Positions 23,801-31,004 of a stretch of 64,000 nt of DNA are shown here, one piece after another (positions within the stretch are counted from its first letter, which is position 1; every line of letters begins with the position of its first letter). The DNA is from Clostridia bacterium. GTDB taxonomy: Bacteria > Bacillota > Clostridia > Christensenellales > UBA1242. The DNA is taken from assembly GCA_900768545.1 (NCBI GenBank), contig CAAGDD010000007.1:1-64000 (forward strand), given 5' to 3'. The notes beneath the pieces were generated by a model. The model saw only the letters and a program-made list of their open reading frames with translations, did no database searches and had not been told where the DNA came from. The translations under genes and the position numbers were made by a program.

Positions 23801-24676
23801 GGATTTGTCTTGAAAAACTCAGGAAAAATCGTAAATCTCAAATTAAATTTGACAGAAACCACACTCAAAAATTGTCAAAAACTTGGTTTTGTTGCGTGTG
23901 AAAACTCGGGCGATATCATATCTTGCGAAGTGGTTGGAAAAGTTAATGTTGTCACATCGAAGAGTGTTGTTGTCGGCGGAATCGCGGCGAAAAACAATAG
24001 AAATATTGAAAATGTTGTTTCAAGCGGCGAGATAAAATTTGTTTCAAATCTCAATGATTCTTGTGTCGGCGGAGTTGTTGGCGTTGCCGAAAATGGCTCA
24101 ACAATTTCAAAATCTTCATCTTATTTTGTATTTGATTTTGACGGGAGTGTCAAAAATTCTTCGATCGGCGGACTTTGTGGCCAACTTGTCAAACTGTCAT
24201 CTGGCAAAATTTGTGAAAACTTTGTTTCGGCAAATGTTCAAATCAAAGGCACTGCAAACAATTTAAATCTTGGCGGACTTATCGGCGAAGGTTTTGCTGA
24301 AAGTGAAAACAACTTTGTTCAAGGTCAATTTTTGCTTGACGAACTCGGCGGCAGTGGATATGTTGGTGGGCTTTATGGAAAATATTTAAATTCAAACTTG
24401 AAAGTTGCGATCGAACATTCTTATTCAAATGTAGATATCACTTCGGCTGCTGGTTTGGAAATTGGAAATCTTGTCGGCTGCTTGGGCGGAAAAATCTCAT
24501 ATTGCTTTGCTTGCAATGACAATGCTCTTATCGGCGAAAGTCGTGGAGCGATATATGCTGACTTGTCAACTTGCTTGAAAAAGAGTGAACTTTCGAAAGG
24601 TTTTTACGACGAAAGTCTTGGCTTTGATCAAAATATCTGGAAAATCAGCGACACCGATTATCCAAAATTTAAATAA
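20900..24676 (+). CDS. Zn-ribbon/TIR-like/helical-repeat/GLUG transmembrane receptor
   Basis: A 1258-residue protein. In order: a zinc ribbon (C6/C9 with C24/C27), a TPR-like segment (45-90), and a TIR-like domain at about 148-285 (KYDVFLCDASFD ... YNVYFPQN ... ALKTAKVFLYVVKNPKDFYL). Then come helical repeats to about 800, three membrane helices (about 811-835, 843-870 and 876-903), and a C-terminal beta-helix with GLUG-type units (VGGIAAKNNRNIENV, VGGVVGVAENGSTI, LGGLIGEGF, VGGLYGKY). Three spans put the TIR side inside and the GLUG side outside. The usual TIR glutamate position (NEW in relatives) reads NYY here, so NADase activity is doubtful. GTG start with ACGGAG, 20 bases after the AAA gene. 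Last gene of the operon; a terminator follows. Confidence 0.75.
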   Translation: MRERVCKNCGGRDYKIVGQNMVKCSFCGTIYVDEQASKEEEVLLVGANELLRELRFDEASEEFDKILALFPMSFSAYFGKALAKNKIVIYGTGRGISKTPRFFDEIKSIADDEDFKKAMQYAPSDVAKGYLDISKKVDRAVSNYQKVNQKYDVFLCDASFDKTAPNDQISKVFEKLKEKNYNVYFPQNLETREKEAESFNALKTAKVFLYVVKNPKDFYLGEIKNYYDRYFYQIAQRLKAKSSFALLLDAQKTPKQTLPKELASCKNVVDLSENSFLQDVLVTVGDEMNNSAFEQAKLEHVTVEKKDPKRREFVETTPVTMQELGNYKIENLEPGETNKIKWIFLSLKNGDFASAQELAQTELEKDPNNAELLFALLLCEKNINTKEQFFENISNFDDREKIDRILTFSNREFAEYFIDNWENLIIKLANVDYYNKYLLYLAKYNTPNRESFVENAQNLAVETLNDDLIKKVLCCFAPTDVDKFINLYFMLAQKSDNHEYYEKILNLDQGHEQSQIAVFLDKFKDDESKLTFRDKEMVEKVFAYLKESTRDGFIAQIVGLVLSVAYKNIDEAEKQLDFYLSYITNEESLVAVLKNIAEKFQNMGYFKQAEKYLAIAISKQPQNADLYWEILKTKAHCDTDNDVILSPIKISQFPEWNSLLAVANEEQTEKYAQIISKANLYKGEKENFREDAFDKDALKVKLNEFIIRNNQILLDYEKQYGLTKSIGYFKGQLKPFENYLEKLDKTTTFDEFKEVSKQIDARLSALNLKLSSSISVLNLREKQPRDETPIVEIKKEDPKKSQQKKDIKNDKFLKLYLFAFFELAPLVLSMTVFALLISNPKRLYMTFSHTFLLVLVGICVCIGFGNLIVFLLRRRQISKLARLGLSVMICLSMLNFIMFVSANNFVNPVIEINNETELSTLMKNATSSKLKLTKNIEVTDWIGHDFHGEFDGSGFEIKIKFADKQQNGFVLKNSGKIVNLKLNLTETTLKNCQKLGFVACENSGDIISCEVVGKVNVVTSKSVVVGGIAAKNNRNIENVVSSGEIKFVSNLNDSCVGGVVGVAENGSTISKSSSYFVFDFDGSVKNSSIGGLCGQLVKLSSGKICENFVSANVQIKGTANNLNLGGLIGEGFAESENNFVQGQFLLDELGGSGYVGGLYGKYLNSNLKVAIEHSYSNVDITSAAGLEIGNLVGCLGGKISYCFACNDNALIGESRGAIYADLSTCLKKSELSKGFYDESLGFDQNIWKISDTDYPKFK

Positions 24677-24687
24677 AAACAATTTTA

Positions 24688-24722
24688 AAAAAGATCTCAT
24701 ATAATAATGGGGTCTTTATTTT
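24688..24722 (+). terminator. Terminator of the ESCRT-like operon
   Basis: AAGATCTCAT (24691-24700) pairs with ATGGGGTCTT (24707-24716), two G-U pairs, and is followed by a T-rich tail. Confidence 0.65.
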
Positions 24723-24797
24723 TAAATAAATGTTTGATATTTTCTACAAATTTATACAAACAAACTTAAAAGTGAAGTTTTCGGCGATAAAATTTGT

Positions 24798-24826
24798 TTG
24801 CAATTTCTTAAAAAACTTTGTATAAT
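24798..24826 (+). promoter_or_regulatory. Promoter of ABC exporter operon
   Basis: TTGCAA (24798-24803), 17-base spacer, TATAAT (24821-24826). The exporter is therefore a separate transcription unit from the ESCRT-like operon. Confidence 0.7.
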
Positions 24827-24845
24827 TTGTTGCATTGGAGAAAAA

Positions 24846-26567
24846 ATGTTTAAGTTACTTAAAAATTTTAAATGGATTGATTATCTGATTATCGTTTTGA
24901 TCGGTGGGCTGGTTGGGCTGCAAGTTTTTCTTGACTTGCGACTTCCTGACTATATGACCGCGATCACACAAGAACTTTTTGGCTCGAAAGATATGCATAT
25001 CATTTGGGTGAATGGTGGATATATGCTTTTGTGTGCGTTTGGAAGCTTGGCGACGGCGATTGTTGTGGGCTATTTTTGTGCAAACTTGTCAGCGCGTTTT
25101 GCGTTTAATGTTCGTGCAAAGATCTACAACAAAATTCAAAACTTTTCGCTCGATGAAATAAACAAATTTTCGACTGCGAGTTTGATCACTCGCACCACAA
25201 ACGATGTTACACAAATTCAAATGGTTGTTGCGATGGGGACACAAGCGCTTATCAAAGCACCAATTTTGGCGATCTGCGCTGTTACAAAAATTTTGGGAAA
25301 GAGTTGGCAATGGTCGAGCGCAACTGGTGTTGCTATCGGGATCATGTTTGTTATGATTTTGCTTGTTGTTTTACTTGCCCTTCCAAAATTTAAAAAGATT
25401 CAAACTTTGATCGACAATTTAAACCGCGTTACGCGTGAAAATTTGACCGGAATTAGAGTTGTTCGTGCGGCAAATGCCGAAGACTATCAAGAAGCAAAGT
25501 TTGAAAAATGCAACACTGAAATTACAAAAAATAGTTTGTTTGCAAACAAAATTATGTCAATTTTGGGGCCAGGAATGACTCTTTTGATGCAAGGTTTAAA
25601 CCTTTCAATTTATTGGATTGGTGCTTATATCGTTAAGGATGCAACTGGTTTTAGTGATATGATCGTGTTTACTTCTTATGCAATGCAAGTTGTTGGCGCG
25701 TTTATGCTTTTGGTTATGATTTTCTTTCTTATGCCAAGAGCAATGGTTTCGGCGAAGAGAATCAACGAAGTTTTGGACACTAAAAATGAAATTATTTCGG
25801 GCAGCGTGACCGAAACTGATGCTGACGACACATCTATTGTGTTTGATAATGTTTCGTTTAAATATCCAACTGCTGACGAATATGTTTTGAAAAATATTTC
25901 GTTTGTGGCAAATCGAGGTGAAACGATCGCGTTTATTGGCTCAACAGGAAGCGGAAAGAGCACGCTTATCAATCTTATTCCGCGACTTTATGATGTTAGC
26001 GAAGGCGCAATTTTGATCGATGGCGTCAATGTAAAAGATTATGACACAAAAGCATTAAACAAAAAGATTGGATATGTTCCACAACGAAGCGTGCTTTTCA
26101 AAGGCAGCGTGCGCTCAAACATCGACTTTGGCGACAACAATGCTGACGACCAAACGATAGACGAAGCGCTTGTTACTGCCCAAGCAAAAGACTTTGTTTC
26201 GAAAATGGAAAATGGCGTTGACAGCCCGATTGCTCAAGGAGGAACAAATGTTTCGGGCGGGCAAAAACAAAGATTGTCAATCGCAAGAGCGGTTGCGAGA
26301 AAACCGGAAATTTTCATTTTTGATGACAGTTTCTCGGCGCTTGATTACAAAACTGACAGAAAACTTCGCACAGCACTCAAAAAACATACAAAAGACTCGA
26401 CAAAATTTATTGTTGCACAACGCATTGGAACAATTAAAGATGCAGACAAAATTATTGTGCTTGAAAAAGGAAATATGGTCGGGATCGGCACGCATGACGA
26501 ACTTTTAAAGACCTGCCCAGTTTATCAAGAGATAGCGTTGTCGCAGTTGTCAAAGGAGGAGTTGTAA
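24846..26567 (+). CDS. Heterodimeric ABC exporter, degenerate-site subunit
   Basis: A 573-residue fusion of a six-helix type IV exporter membrane domain (1-320) and a nucleotide-binding domain. Walker A GSTGSGKST (about 365-373), signature VSGGQKQRL, and Walker B IFIFDDSFSALD, where the catalytic glutamate is replaced by aspartate. That marks the non-catalytic site of heterodimers such as TM287/288 and BmrCD. TTGGAG before the ATG at 24846 sets the start, downstream of a promoter. It pairs with the next gene, which begins two bases after its stop. The substrate (drug, lipid or peptide) is unknown. Confidence 0.88.
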   Translation: MFKLLKNFKWIDYLIIVLIGGLVGLQVFLDLRLPDYMTAITQELFGSKDMHIIWVNGGYMLLCAFGSLATAIVVGYFCANLSARFAFNVRAKIYNKIQNFSLDEINKFSTASLITRTTNDVTQIQMVVAMGTQALIKAPILAICAVTKILGKSWQWSSATGVAIGIMFVMILLVVLLALPKFKKIQTLIDNLNRVTRENLTGIRVVRAANAEDYQEAKFEKCNTEITKNSLFANKIMSILGPGMTLLMQGLNLSIYWIGAYIVKDATGFSDMIVFTSYAMQVVGAFMLLVMIFFLMPRAMVSAKRINEVLDTKNEIISGSVTETDADDTSIVFDNVSFKYPTADEYVLKNISFVANRGETIAFIGSTGSGKSTLINLIPRLYDVSEGAILIDGVNVKDYDTKALNKKIGYVPQRSVLFKGSVRSNIDFGDNNADDQTIDEALVTAQAKDFVSKMENGVDSPIAQGGTNVSGGQKQRLSIARAVARKPEIFIFDDSFSALDYKTDRKLRTALKKHTKDSTKFIVAQRIGTIKDADKIIVLEKGNMVGIGTHDELLKTCPVYQEIALSQLSKEEL

Positions 26568-26568
26568 T

Positions 26569-28356
26569 ATGAAAAAGAAACAAACAAATCCTCAAGCTTT
26601 GCCAAAAGGCTCTTTTAAAACATCAATGAAAAAACTTTTAATTTACAGCAAAAAACAATGGGCACTTATGCTTATTGCAATTTTGCTGGGAGCGATCTCT
26701 GTTGTGTTCCAGATTTTGGGACCAATAAAGATCAAAGACATCACAAACATCATCACAAACGGCGTTATGGCGGGTGAAGTTGATGTTGAAGGTGTTATAA
26801 AAATCGCATTATTCTTGCTGACCATCTATTTGATTGGACTTTTACTTGGATATTTGCAAAATTATCTTTCGACTGTTGTTACTCAAAAAATTGCAAAACG
26901 ACTTCGCAGTGATATCAGCAAAAAGATAAACGTTTTGCCATTAAACTATTTTGACAATCATCAATATGGCGACATTTTGAGCCGCGTCACAAACGATGTT
27001 GACACGATCGGTCAAAGTATGGACGAAAGCATTGCGGGGCTTTTCTCAAACATTTTGTTGTTTGTGGGAGTGTTGATCGCGATGTTTGTCACCGAGTGGA
27101 TTTTGGCTCTCACTGTTATTGCAACAACAATTTTGGGCTTTGGTTTTTCAATGATTTTTATGACAAAAGCACAAAAATATTTTGTTCAAAACCAACAAAA
27201 CATCGGCGAGCTGAATGCTCACATTGAAGAAAATTATTCAGGACACAATGTTGTGTCGTTGTTCAACGCACAAGAAACAAACGGCAAAGAGTTTAATAGT
27301 GTCAACAAAAAATTGTTAAACTCGGGCAGAAAATCACAATTCATCTCGGGCGTTATGATGCCAATTATGGGCTTTGTTGGAAACTTTGGATATGTCGCTG
27401 TTTGTATCGTTGGGGCGATTTTGGCGAGCAAGCGTGGCGTTGAATATATCGGCGTAATTTCGGCGTTTATGATTTATGTTCGACTCTTTTCAAATCCTCT
27501 TTCTCAAATCGCGCAGTCGCTCACAAGACTTCAATCGACTTCGGCGGCAAGTTTGAGAGTGTTTGAATTTTTGGAAGAAAAAGAAATGTCTAATGAGTCA
27601 AACAAAACTGACCAAAAGATCAAAGTTAAAGGTGATGTCTCGTTTGAACATGTTAAATTTGGCTATAATGAAGATCAAGTCATAATCAAAGACTTCTCGG
27701 CTGACGTAAAAGCGGGACAGAAGGTTGCGATCGTCGGGCCGACCGGTGCTGGAAAAACCACTTTGGTAAACCTTTTGATGAGATTTTATGAAATAAATGA
27801 CGGGGATATCAAAGTTGATGGTGTTTCGACAAAAAGTATGCGACGCAGTGATGTGCACGCGATGTTTGGAATGGTGCTTCAAGATACTTGGCTTTTCCAA
27901 GGAACAATTAAAGAAAACTTGAGATACAACAATTTAGCTGCGACAGACGACCAAATCGTTGAAGCGTGCAAGCAAGTTGGAGTTAATCACTTTATTCAAA
28001 CCTTGCCAGAAGGTTATAACACTATGGTTGATGACTCAATCAATTTGTCAGCAGGACAAAAACAACTTTTGACTATCGCGCGAACAATGATAGAAAATCG
28101 CCCTATGATGATTTTGGACGAAGCGACAAGTTCGGTTGATACTCGAACAGAAATTTTGCTTCAACAAGCAATGGATAAAGTTATGGAAGGTCGAACTTCA
28201 TTTATTATTGCTCACAGATTGTCAACAATCAAAAACGCAGACAAGATTTTTGTGCTTAAAGACGGTGATATTGTTGAAAGTGGAAATCACGAAGAATTGC
28301 TTGAAAAGGGCGGATTTTATGCCGAACTTTACAATAGTCAATTTGAAGAAGAATAA
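26569..28356 (+). CDS. Heterodimeric ABC exporter, catalytic-site subunit
   Basis: A 595-residue partner with the same membrane-domain plus NBD layout. Walker A GPTGAGKTT (about 390-398); Walker B MMILDEATSSVD keeps the catalytic glutamate. Its signature is LSAGQKQLL where LSGGQ is usual, the expected complement to the degenerate partner, as each ATP site uses one chain's Walker motifs and the other's signature. AGGAGG overlaps the end of the first gene. A terminator follows. It forms a full exporter with the preceding subunit. Confidence 0.9.
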   Translation: MKKKQTNPQALPKGSFKTSMKKLLIYSKKQWALMLIAILLGAISVVFQILGPIKIKDITNIITNGVMAGEVDVEGVIKIALFLLTIYLIGLLLGYLQNYLSTVVTQKIAKRLRSDISKKINVLPLNYFDNHQYGDILSRVTNDVDTIGQSMDESIAGLFSNILLFVGVLIAMFVTEWILALTVIATTILGFGFSMIFMTKAQKYFVQNQQNIGELNAHIEENYSGHNVVSLFNAQETNGKEFNSVNKKLLNSGRKSQFISGVMMPIMGFVGNFGYVAVCIVGAILASKRGVEYIGVISAFMIYVRLFSNPLSQIAQSLTRLQSTSAASLRVFEFLEEKEMSNESNKTDQKIKVKGDVSFEHVKFGYNEDQVIIKDFSADVKAGQKVAIVGPTGAGKTTLVNLLMRFYEINDGDIKVDGVSTKSMRRSDVHAMFGMVLQDTWLFQGTIKENLRYNNLAATDDQIVEACKQVGVNHFIQTLPEGYNTMVDDSINLSAGQKQLLTIARTMIENRPMMILDEATSSVDTRTEILLQQAMDKVMEGRTSFIIAHRLSTIKNADKIFVLKDGDIVESGNHEELLEKGGFYAELYNSQFEEE

Positions 28357-28383
28357 AACAAAAATTAAAAAAATGTTAGAAAT

Positions 28384-28407
28384 ACAGGCAAAAATGCCTG
28401 TTTTTTT
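28384..28407 (+). terminator. Terminator of ABC exporter
   Basis: ACAGGCA and TGCCTGT arms with an AAAA loop, then seven Ts. Confidence 0.88.
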
Positions 28408-28470
28408 CTTATTTTTAAATGATTTTTTGTAATTTTGTTTATAAAAATGTATTTTTGCAAAAATTTTATT

Positions 28471-29127
28471 ATGGATTTTGTGCTGCTGGCATTTGTAATA
28501 TTATTTTTTTTGAAAGGTTTTTGCAAAGGTTTTGCAAACATTATTTTTTCACTTTTATCCACAGTTTTTATATTTTCAATATCAATAAAATTTTGTCAAC
28601 AACTTGGACAAATATTGCAAAACGCAAATTTATTTGATTTTGAAGGGGCGGTTTCAAAAGTTTTAAATTCGATATCAACTCAAACTTTTTCAAGTGTTGA
28701 TGAAGTAAGTGGAACGTTAAATTCGAATGTGATTTTAAGTGTGTTTTTGAAAAAACTTTTGTCAAACATTACCTTCGACGGAGAAATGACGCTTGCGCAA
28801 ATTTTTGCGCCAACACTCAACGTGTTGATTTTTAAAATTCTTGCGTTTGTGCTGATTTATTTTGTGAGTGTCGTGATCTTTAAATTTTTTGGCGTGATTT
28901 TGTCAAAAATGCTCAAAAAACTCAAACTTGGAGTTTCAAACAAGTTATGGGGCGGTGTTGTCGGGCTTTTGAAAGGTATGATTGTGTTTTCGATAGTTTA
29001 TGCGGTCGTTTTAAACATTGGAAATATACTTTTAAATGAAAATATGATTGCTTTTTGCAATCAAGGTGTGATCTCAAAGTTTTTGTATAACAATTTTACA
29101 GAAAAAATAATCAGTCTGTTTTATTAG
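28471..29127 (+). CDS. CvpA-like membrane protein
   Basis: A 218-residue membrane protein with the CvpA-type start MDFVLLAFVILFFLKGFCKGF (helix, then KG..KGF) and three further hydrophobic segments, the last pair at about 120-150 and 170-195, joined by MLKKLKLGVSNKLWGGVVGLLKG, which matches the family's N..LGG..GL.KG pattern. CvpA proteins are implicated in envelope homeostasis. No clear ribosome site is visible; the ATG at 28471 is chosen because it begins the family N-terminus, but starts at 28435 or 28447 are possible. The stop lies in a terminator stem. Confidence 0.65.
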   Translation: MDFVLLAFVILFFLKGFCKGFANIIFSLLSTVFIFSISIKFCQQLGQILQNANLFDFEGAVSKVLNSISTQTFSSVDEVSGTLNSNVILSVFLKKLLSNITFDGEMTLAQIFAPTLNVLIFKILAFVLIYFVSVVIFKFFGVILSKMLKKLKLGVSNKLWGGVVGLLKGMIVFSIVYAVVLNIGNILLNENMIAFCNQGVISKFLYNNFTEKIISLFY

Positions 29128-29139
29128 ACTGATTTTTTG
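29109..29139 (+). terminator. Terminator over the CvpA-like stop codon
   Basis: AATCAGTCT (29109-29117) and AGACTGATT (29126-29134), then Ts. Confidence 0.8.
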
Positions 29140-29283
29140 ATATTTGTATGGTGTTTAATTAAATTGTATTTGTCAAAATGTTACTTTGATGCTTTTGATT
29201 TGCTCTTTTTAAATTTGTGACAAAGTTTATAAAACAAAGCGTCGAATTACATTTAGGGTTTGATCAAATTGTTTTGCTGTAGT

Positions 29284-29508
29284 TTACAATTCGATCAAAA
29301 CTCTATCTTTTGTGATTTTGATATTTTCAAAGCCTTCGCTTTGTGCGTTTTCGTCATCTTGAGTTATTTCGTCATTTTTCTTTTTTGTGTCGTCAGTTTT
29401 GCGTTTAAGGTGAACCATAATAGGAATTTGGACTATTATTGCTACAACAAAAATTGCAATCAACACAAATGAAGCTATTTGAAAAGCGCTATATTTTTTG
29501 TTTTTCAT
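29284..29508 (-). CDS. divIC: DivIC/FtsB-like short septum protein
   Basis: A 74-residue single-pass protein: short basic cytoplasmic N-terminus, membrane helix (about 9-33), then a charged helix. It is shorter than usual DivIC (about 100-125 residues) and its coiled coil is brief. The call depends on position, right after yabP and yabQ, the conserved yabP-yabQ-divIC order of spore formers. DivIC-like proteins join the FtsL/DivIB complex at the septum. AAGGAAAG before the ATG; it overlaps the yabQ end by 20 bases. The intergenic stretch 29140-29283 holds an imperfect hairpin (29262-29299) without a T run. Confidence 0.5.
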   Translation of the reverse strand: MKNKKYSAFQIASFVLIAIFVVAIIVQIPIMVHLKRKTDDTKKKNDEITQDDENAQSEGFENIKITKDRVLIEL

Positions 29509-29833
29509 TTTTTCTTTCCTTGATGATATTGTAGCATTTTGCGATAGGTTTGGCAAGAAAATTTTGTGAGAAAAAGCGTTCAATAACAAAAGAAAGTGAA
29601 AATCCTAAAATACAAAAAAATCTTATTTCTCCAAAATTATATTTTAAATTTAAGAAAAAACACGCAAAAAATGTTAAAAAAATGCAAAAAAAGTCAAAAA
29701 AATGTGCAAAAATTCGTTTTTTCTTTATTTTAAAAAGAAAAATTTGTTTTAAATCAAACAAAAATCCGCATAAAAATCCACCGAAAGAAATATAACAAAA
29801 TGTTAATATTTGTTTGCTTGTTTCATAAAGCAT
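29489..29833 (-). CDS. yabQ: YabQ-like spore cortex membrane protein
   Basis: A 114-residue protein with four short hydrophobic segments. The YabQ pattern is visible: FGGFLCGFLFDLKQIF near the start (G..CGFLFD..), a HFFDFFCIFLTFFACFFL segment and NFGEIRFFCILGFSLSF (N.GE.R.. ..G). YabQ is needed for spore cortex formation in Bacillus. It starts on the shared base of yabP's stop (TAATG) and overlaps divIC, so the three are coupled. Confidence 0.7.
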   Translation of the reverse strand: MLYETSKQILTFCYISFGGFLCGFLFDLKQIFLFKIKKKRIFAHFFDFFCIFLTFFACFFLNLKYNFGEIRFFCILGFSLSFVIERFFSQNFLAKPIAKCYNIIKERKNEKQKI

Positions 29834-30081
29834 TATTTAAACAGCCTTTTAATTAGTCCAACTTTTTCTGGTTTGTTTGAATATTTCAAACTTGAAAATT
29901 CACCGGCAAAACAAACTTCTTTGTTTTCAAGATCCAATTTTGTTACTTCAATGTTGCTTCCGCTCAAAATCAAATTGTTTTTGTCAATTTCAACAACAGC
30001 TTGATTTGCGGTTGAAGAAACAATTTTTGTTGCGCCTTTTATTGTGACTTTTTTGCGGTCTTCGATATAAACACTTTCCAT
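29833..30081 (-). CDS. yabP: YabP-like sporulation protein
   Basis: An 82-residue protein matching YabP/YqfC: YIEDRKKVTIKGATKIVSST (like the N-terminal IENR..L.I.GV..V), then VEIDKNNLILSGSNIEV, LDLENKEVCFAG and FSSLKYSN. In Bacillus YabP acts with YabQ in the mother cell. AGGAG five bases before the ATG sets the start. First gene of a minus-strand operon divergent from the pseudouridine synthase, whose promoter lies in the 50-base gap. Its presence suggests sporulation ancestry. Confidence 0.78.
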   Translation of the reverse strand: MESVYIEDRKKVTIKGATKIVSSTANQAVVEIDKNNLILSGSNIEVTKLDLENKEVCFAGEFSSLKYSNKPEKVGLIKRLFK

Positions 30082-30097
30082 ACAATCTCCTATTTGT

Positions 30098-30126
30098 TTG
30101 CTTTTAGCAAAAAGATTATGTATAAT
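30098..30126 (+). promoter_or_regulatory. Promoter abutting the pseudouridine synthase start
   Basis: TTGCTT (30098-30103), 17-base spacer, TATAAT (30121-30126). The expected +1 (about 30132-30134) coincides with the ATG at 30133, implying a leaderless mRNA. Confidence 0.6.
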
Positions 30127-30132
30127 ATGTTT

Positions 30133-30948
30133 ATGATTAAAAAACAAGTTTTAGTAGATAAAGATAAAAAAATTGATAGATTGCTTCAAGATTTCGGCTT
30201 TTCTTATGCCGATGTGCAAAAAATGTTGCGAAATAAAGATGTTCGCGTCAATGGCGTAGCACAAAAACAAAATGTTTCTGTTTTTGCGGGCGATGAGGTG
30301 ACTTTTTATTATTCACAAGATATGCTTCAAAAAAAATATAAAAAGATTTTTGAAAGTGACAATGTTCTTGTGATTTACAAATACAACGGCATAGAAACTG
30401 AAGGCGAAAACGGGCTTGAAGGCGTTTTGAAAGCAAAAGCAGTGCACCGCCTTGACCGAAACACCGAAGGATTGATGGTTTTCGCCAAAAATGACAAATC
30501 GGCAAAGATTTTGGAAAATGCGTTTAAAAATCATATTGTTCACAAATTTTATGTTGCGGAAGTTGTTGGAAAACTTGACACAAATCAAACATACAAAGCG
30601 TATCTTTTGAAAGATAAAGAAAATGCTCAAGTCAAAATTTTTAAAAATCCAACTAAAGGTGCTGTCGAGATTCAAACAAAAGTGAAAACTTTGAAATGTT
30701 CGCCTGTAAGTTCGCTTTTGGAAATTGAATTGTTGACCGGGAAAACTCATCAAATTCGTGCTCACTTGGCGTATCTTGGATATCCAATAATTGGCGATGG
30801 AAAATATGGAAAAAACGAAATTAACAAAAAATTTAAAGAAAAAACGCAAAAATTGGGCTGTTTTAAGTTAATTTTTGAAAAAATAGGAATTTTTGAGCTC
30901 GATGGAAAGTGTTTTGAAGAAAAACCAAAGTGGTTTGTTTTGAAATAA
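30133..30948 (+). CDS. RluA-family 23S rRNA pseudouridine synthase
   Basis: A 271-residue enzyme. An N-terminal S4 RNA-binding domain (KKIDRLLQDFGFSYADVQKM, then VRVNG) is followed by the catalytic domain with HRLDRNTEGLMVFAK, whose aspartate attacks uridine. LEIELLTGKTHQIRAHLAYL and GYPIIGDGKYG are further RluA/C/D signatures. It isomerises specific rRNA uridines; the exact site is not predictable. No Shine-Dalgarno precedes either ATG (30127 or 30133), because the -10 box ends at 30126. Translation is probably leaderless. Confidence 0.87.
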   Translation: MIKKQVLVDKDKKIDRLLQDFGFSYADVQKMLRNKDVRVNGVAQKQNVSVFAGDEVTFYYSQDMLQKKYKKIFESDNVLVIYKYNGIETEGENGLEGVLKAKAVHRLDRNTEGLMVFAKNDKSAKILENAFKNHIVHKFYVAEVVGKLDTNQTYKAYLLKDKENAQVKIFKNPTKGAVEIQTKVKTLKCSPVSSLLEIELLTGKTHQIRAHLAYLGYPIIGDGKYGKNEINKKFKEKTQKLGCFKLIFEKIGIFELDGKCFEEKPKWFVLK

Positions 30949-30963
30949 TTTTGTGACAAAAAA

Positions 30964-31004
30964 TAAAAGTCTTTCATACAAAATGTTATGAAAGATTTTT
31001 TTAA
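30964..31004 (+). terminator. Terminator after pseudouridine synthase
   Basis: 14-base arms (30965-30978 and 30987-31000, one G-U pair) with an 8-base loop and a T run. The ATG of the next gene lies inside its 3' arm. Confidence 0.7.

Noticed and set aside
20900..24676. CRISPR or tandem DNA repeats in the GLUG region
   Set aside because: Repetition is at protein-motif level only; DNA units are irregular and no spacer-repeat pattern exists anywhere in the window.
29262..29299. 13-base inverted repeat after divIC as a terminator
   Set aside because: No T run on the minus strand and one mismatch; kept only as a mention.
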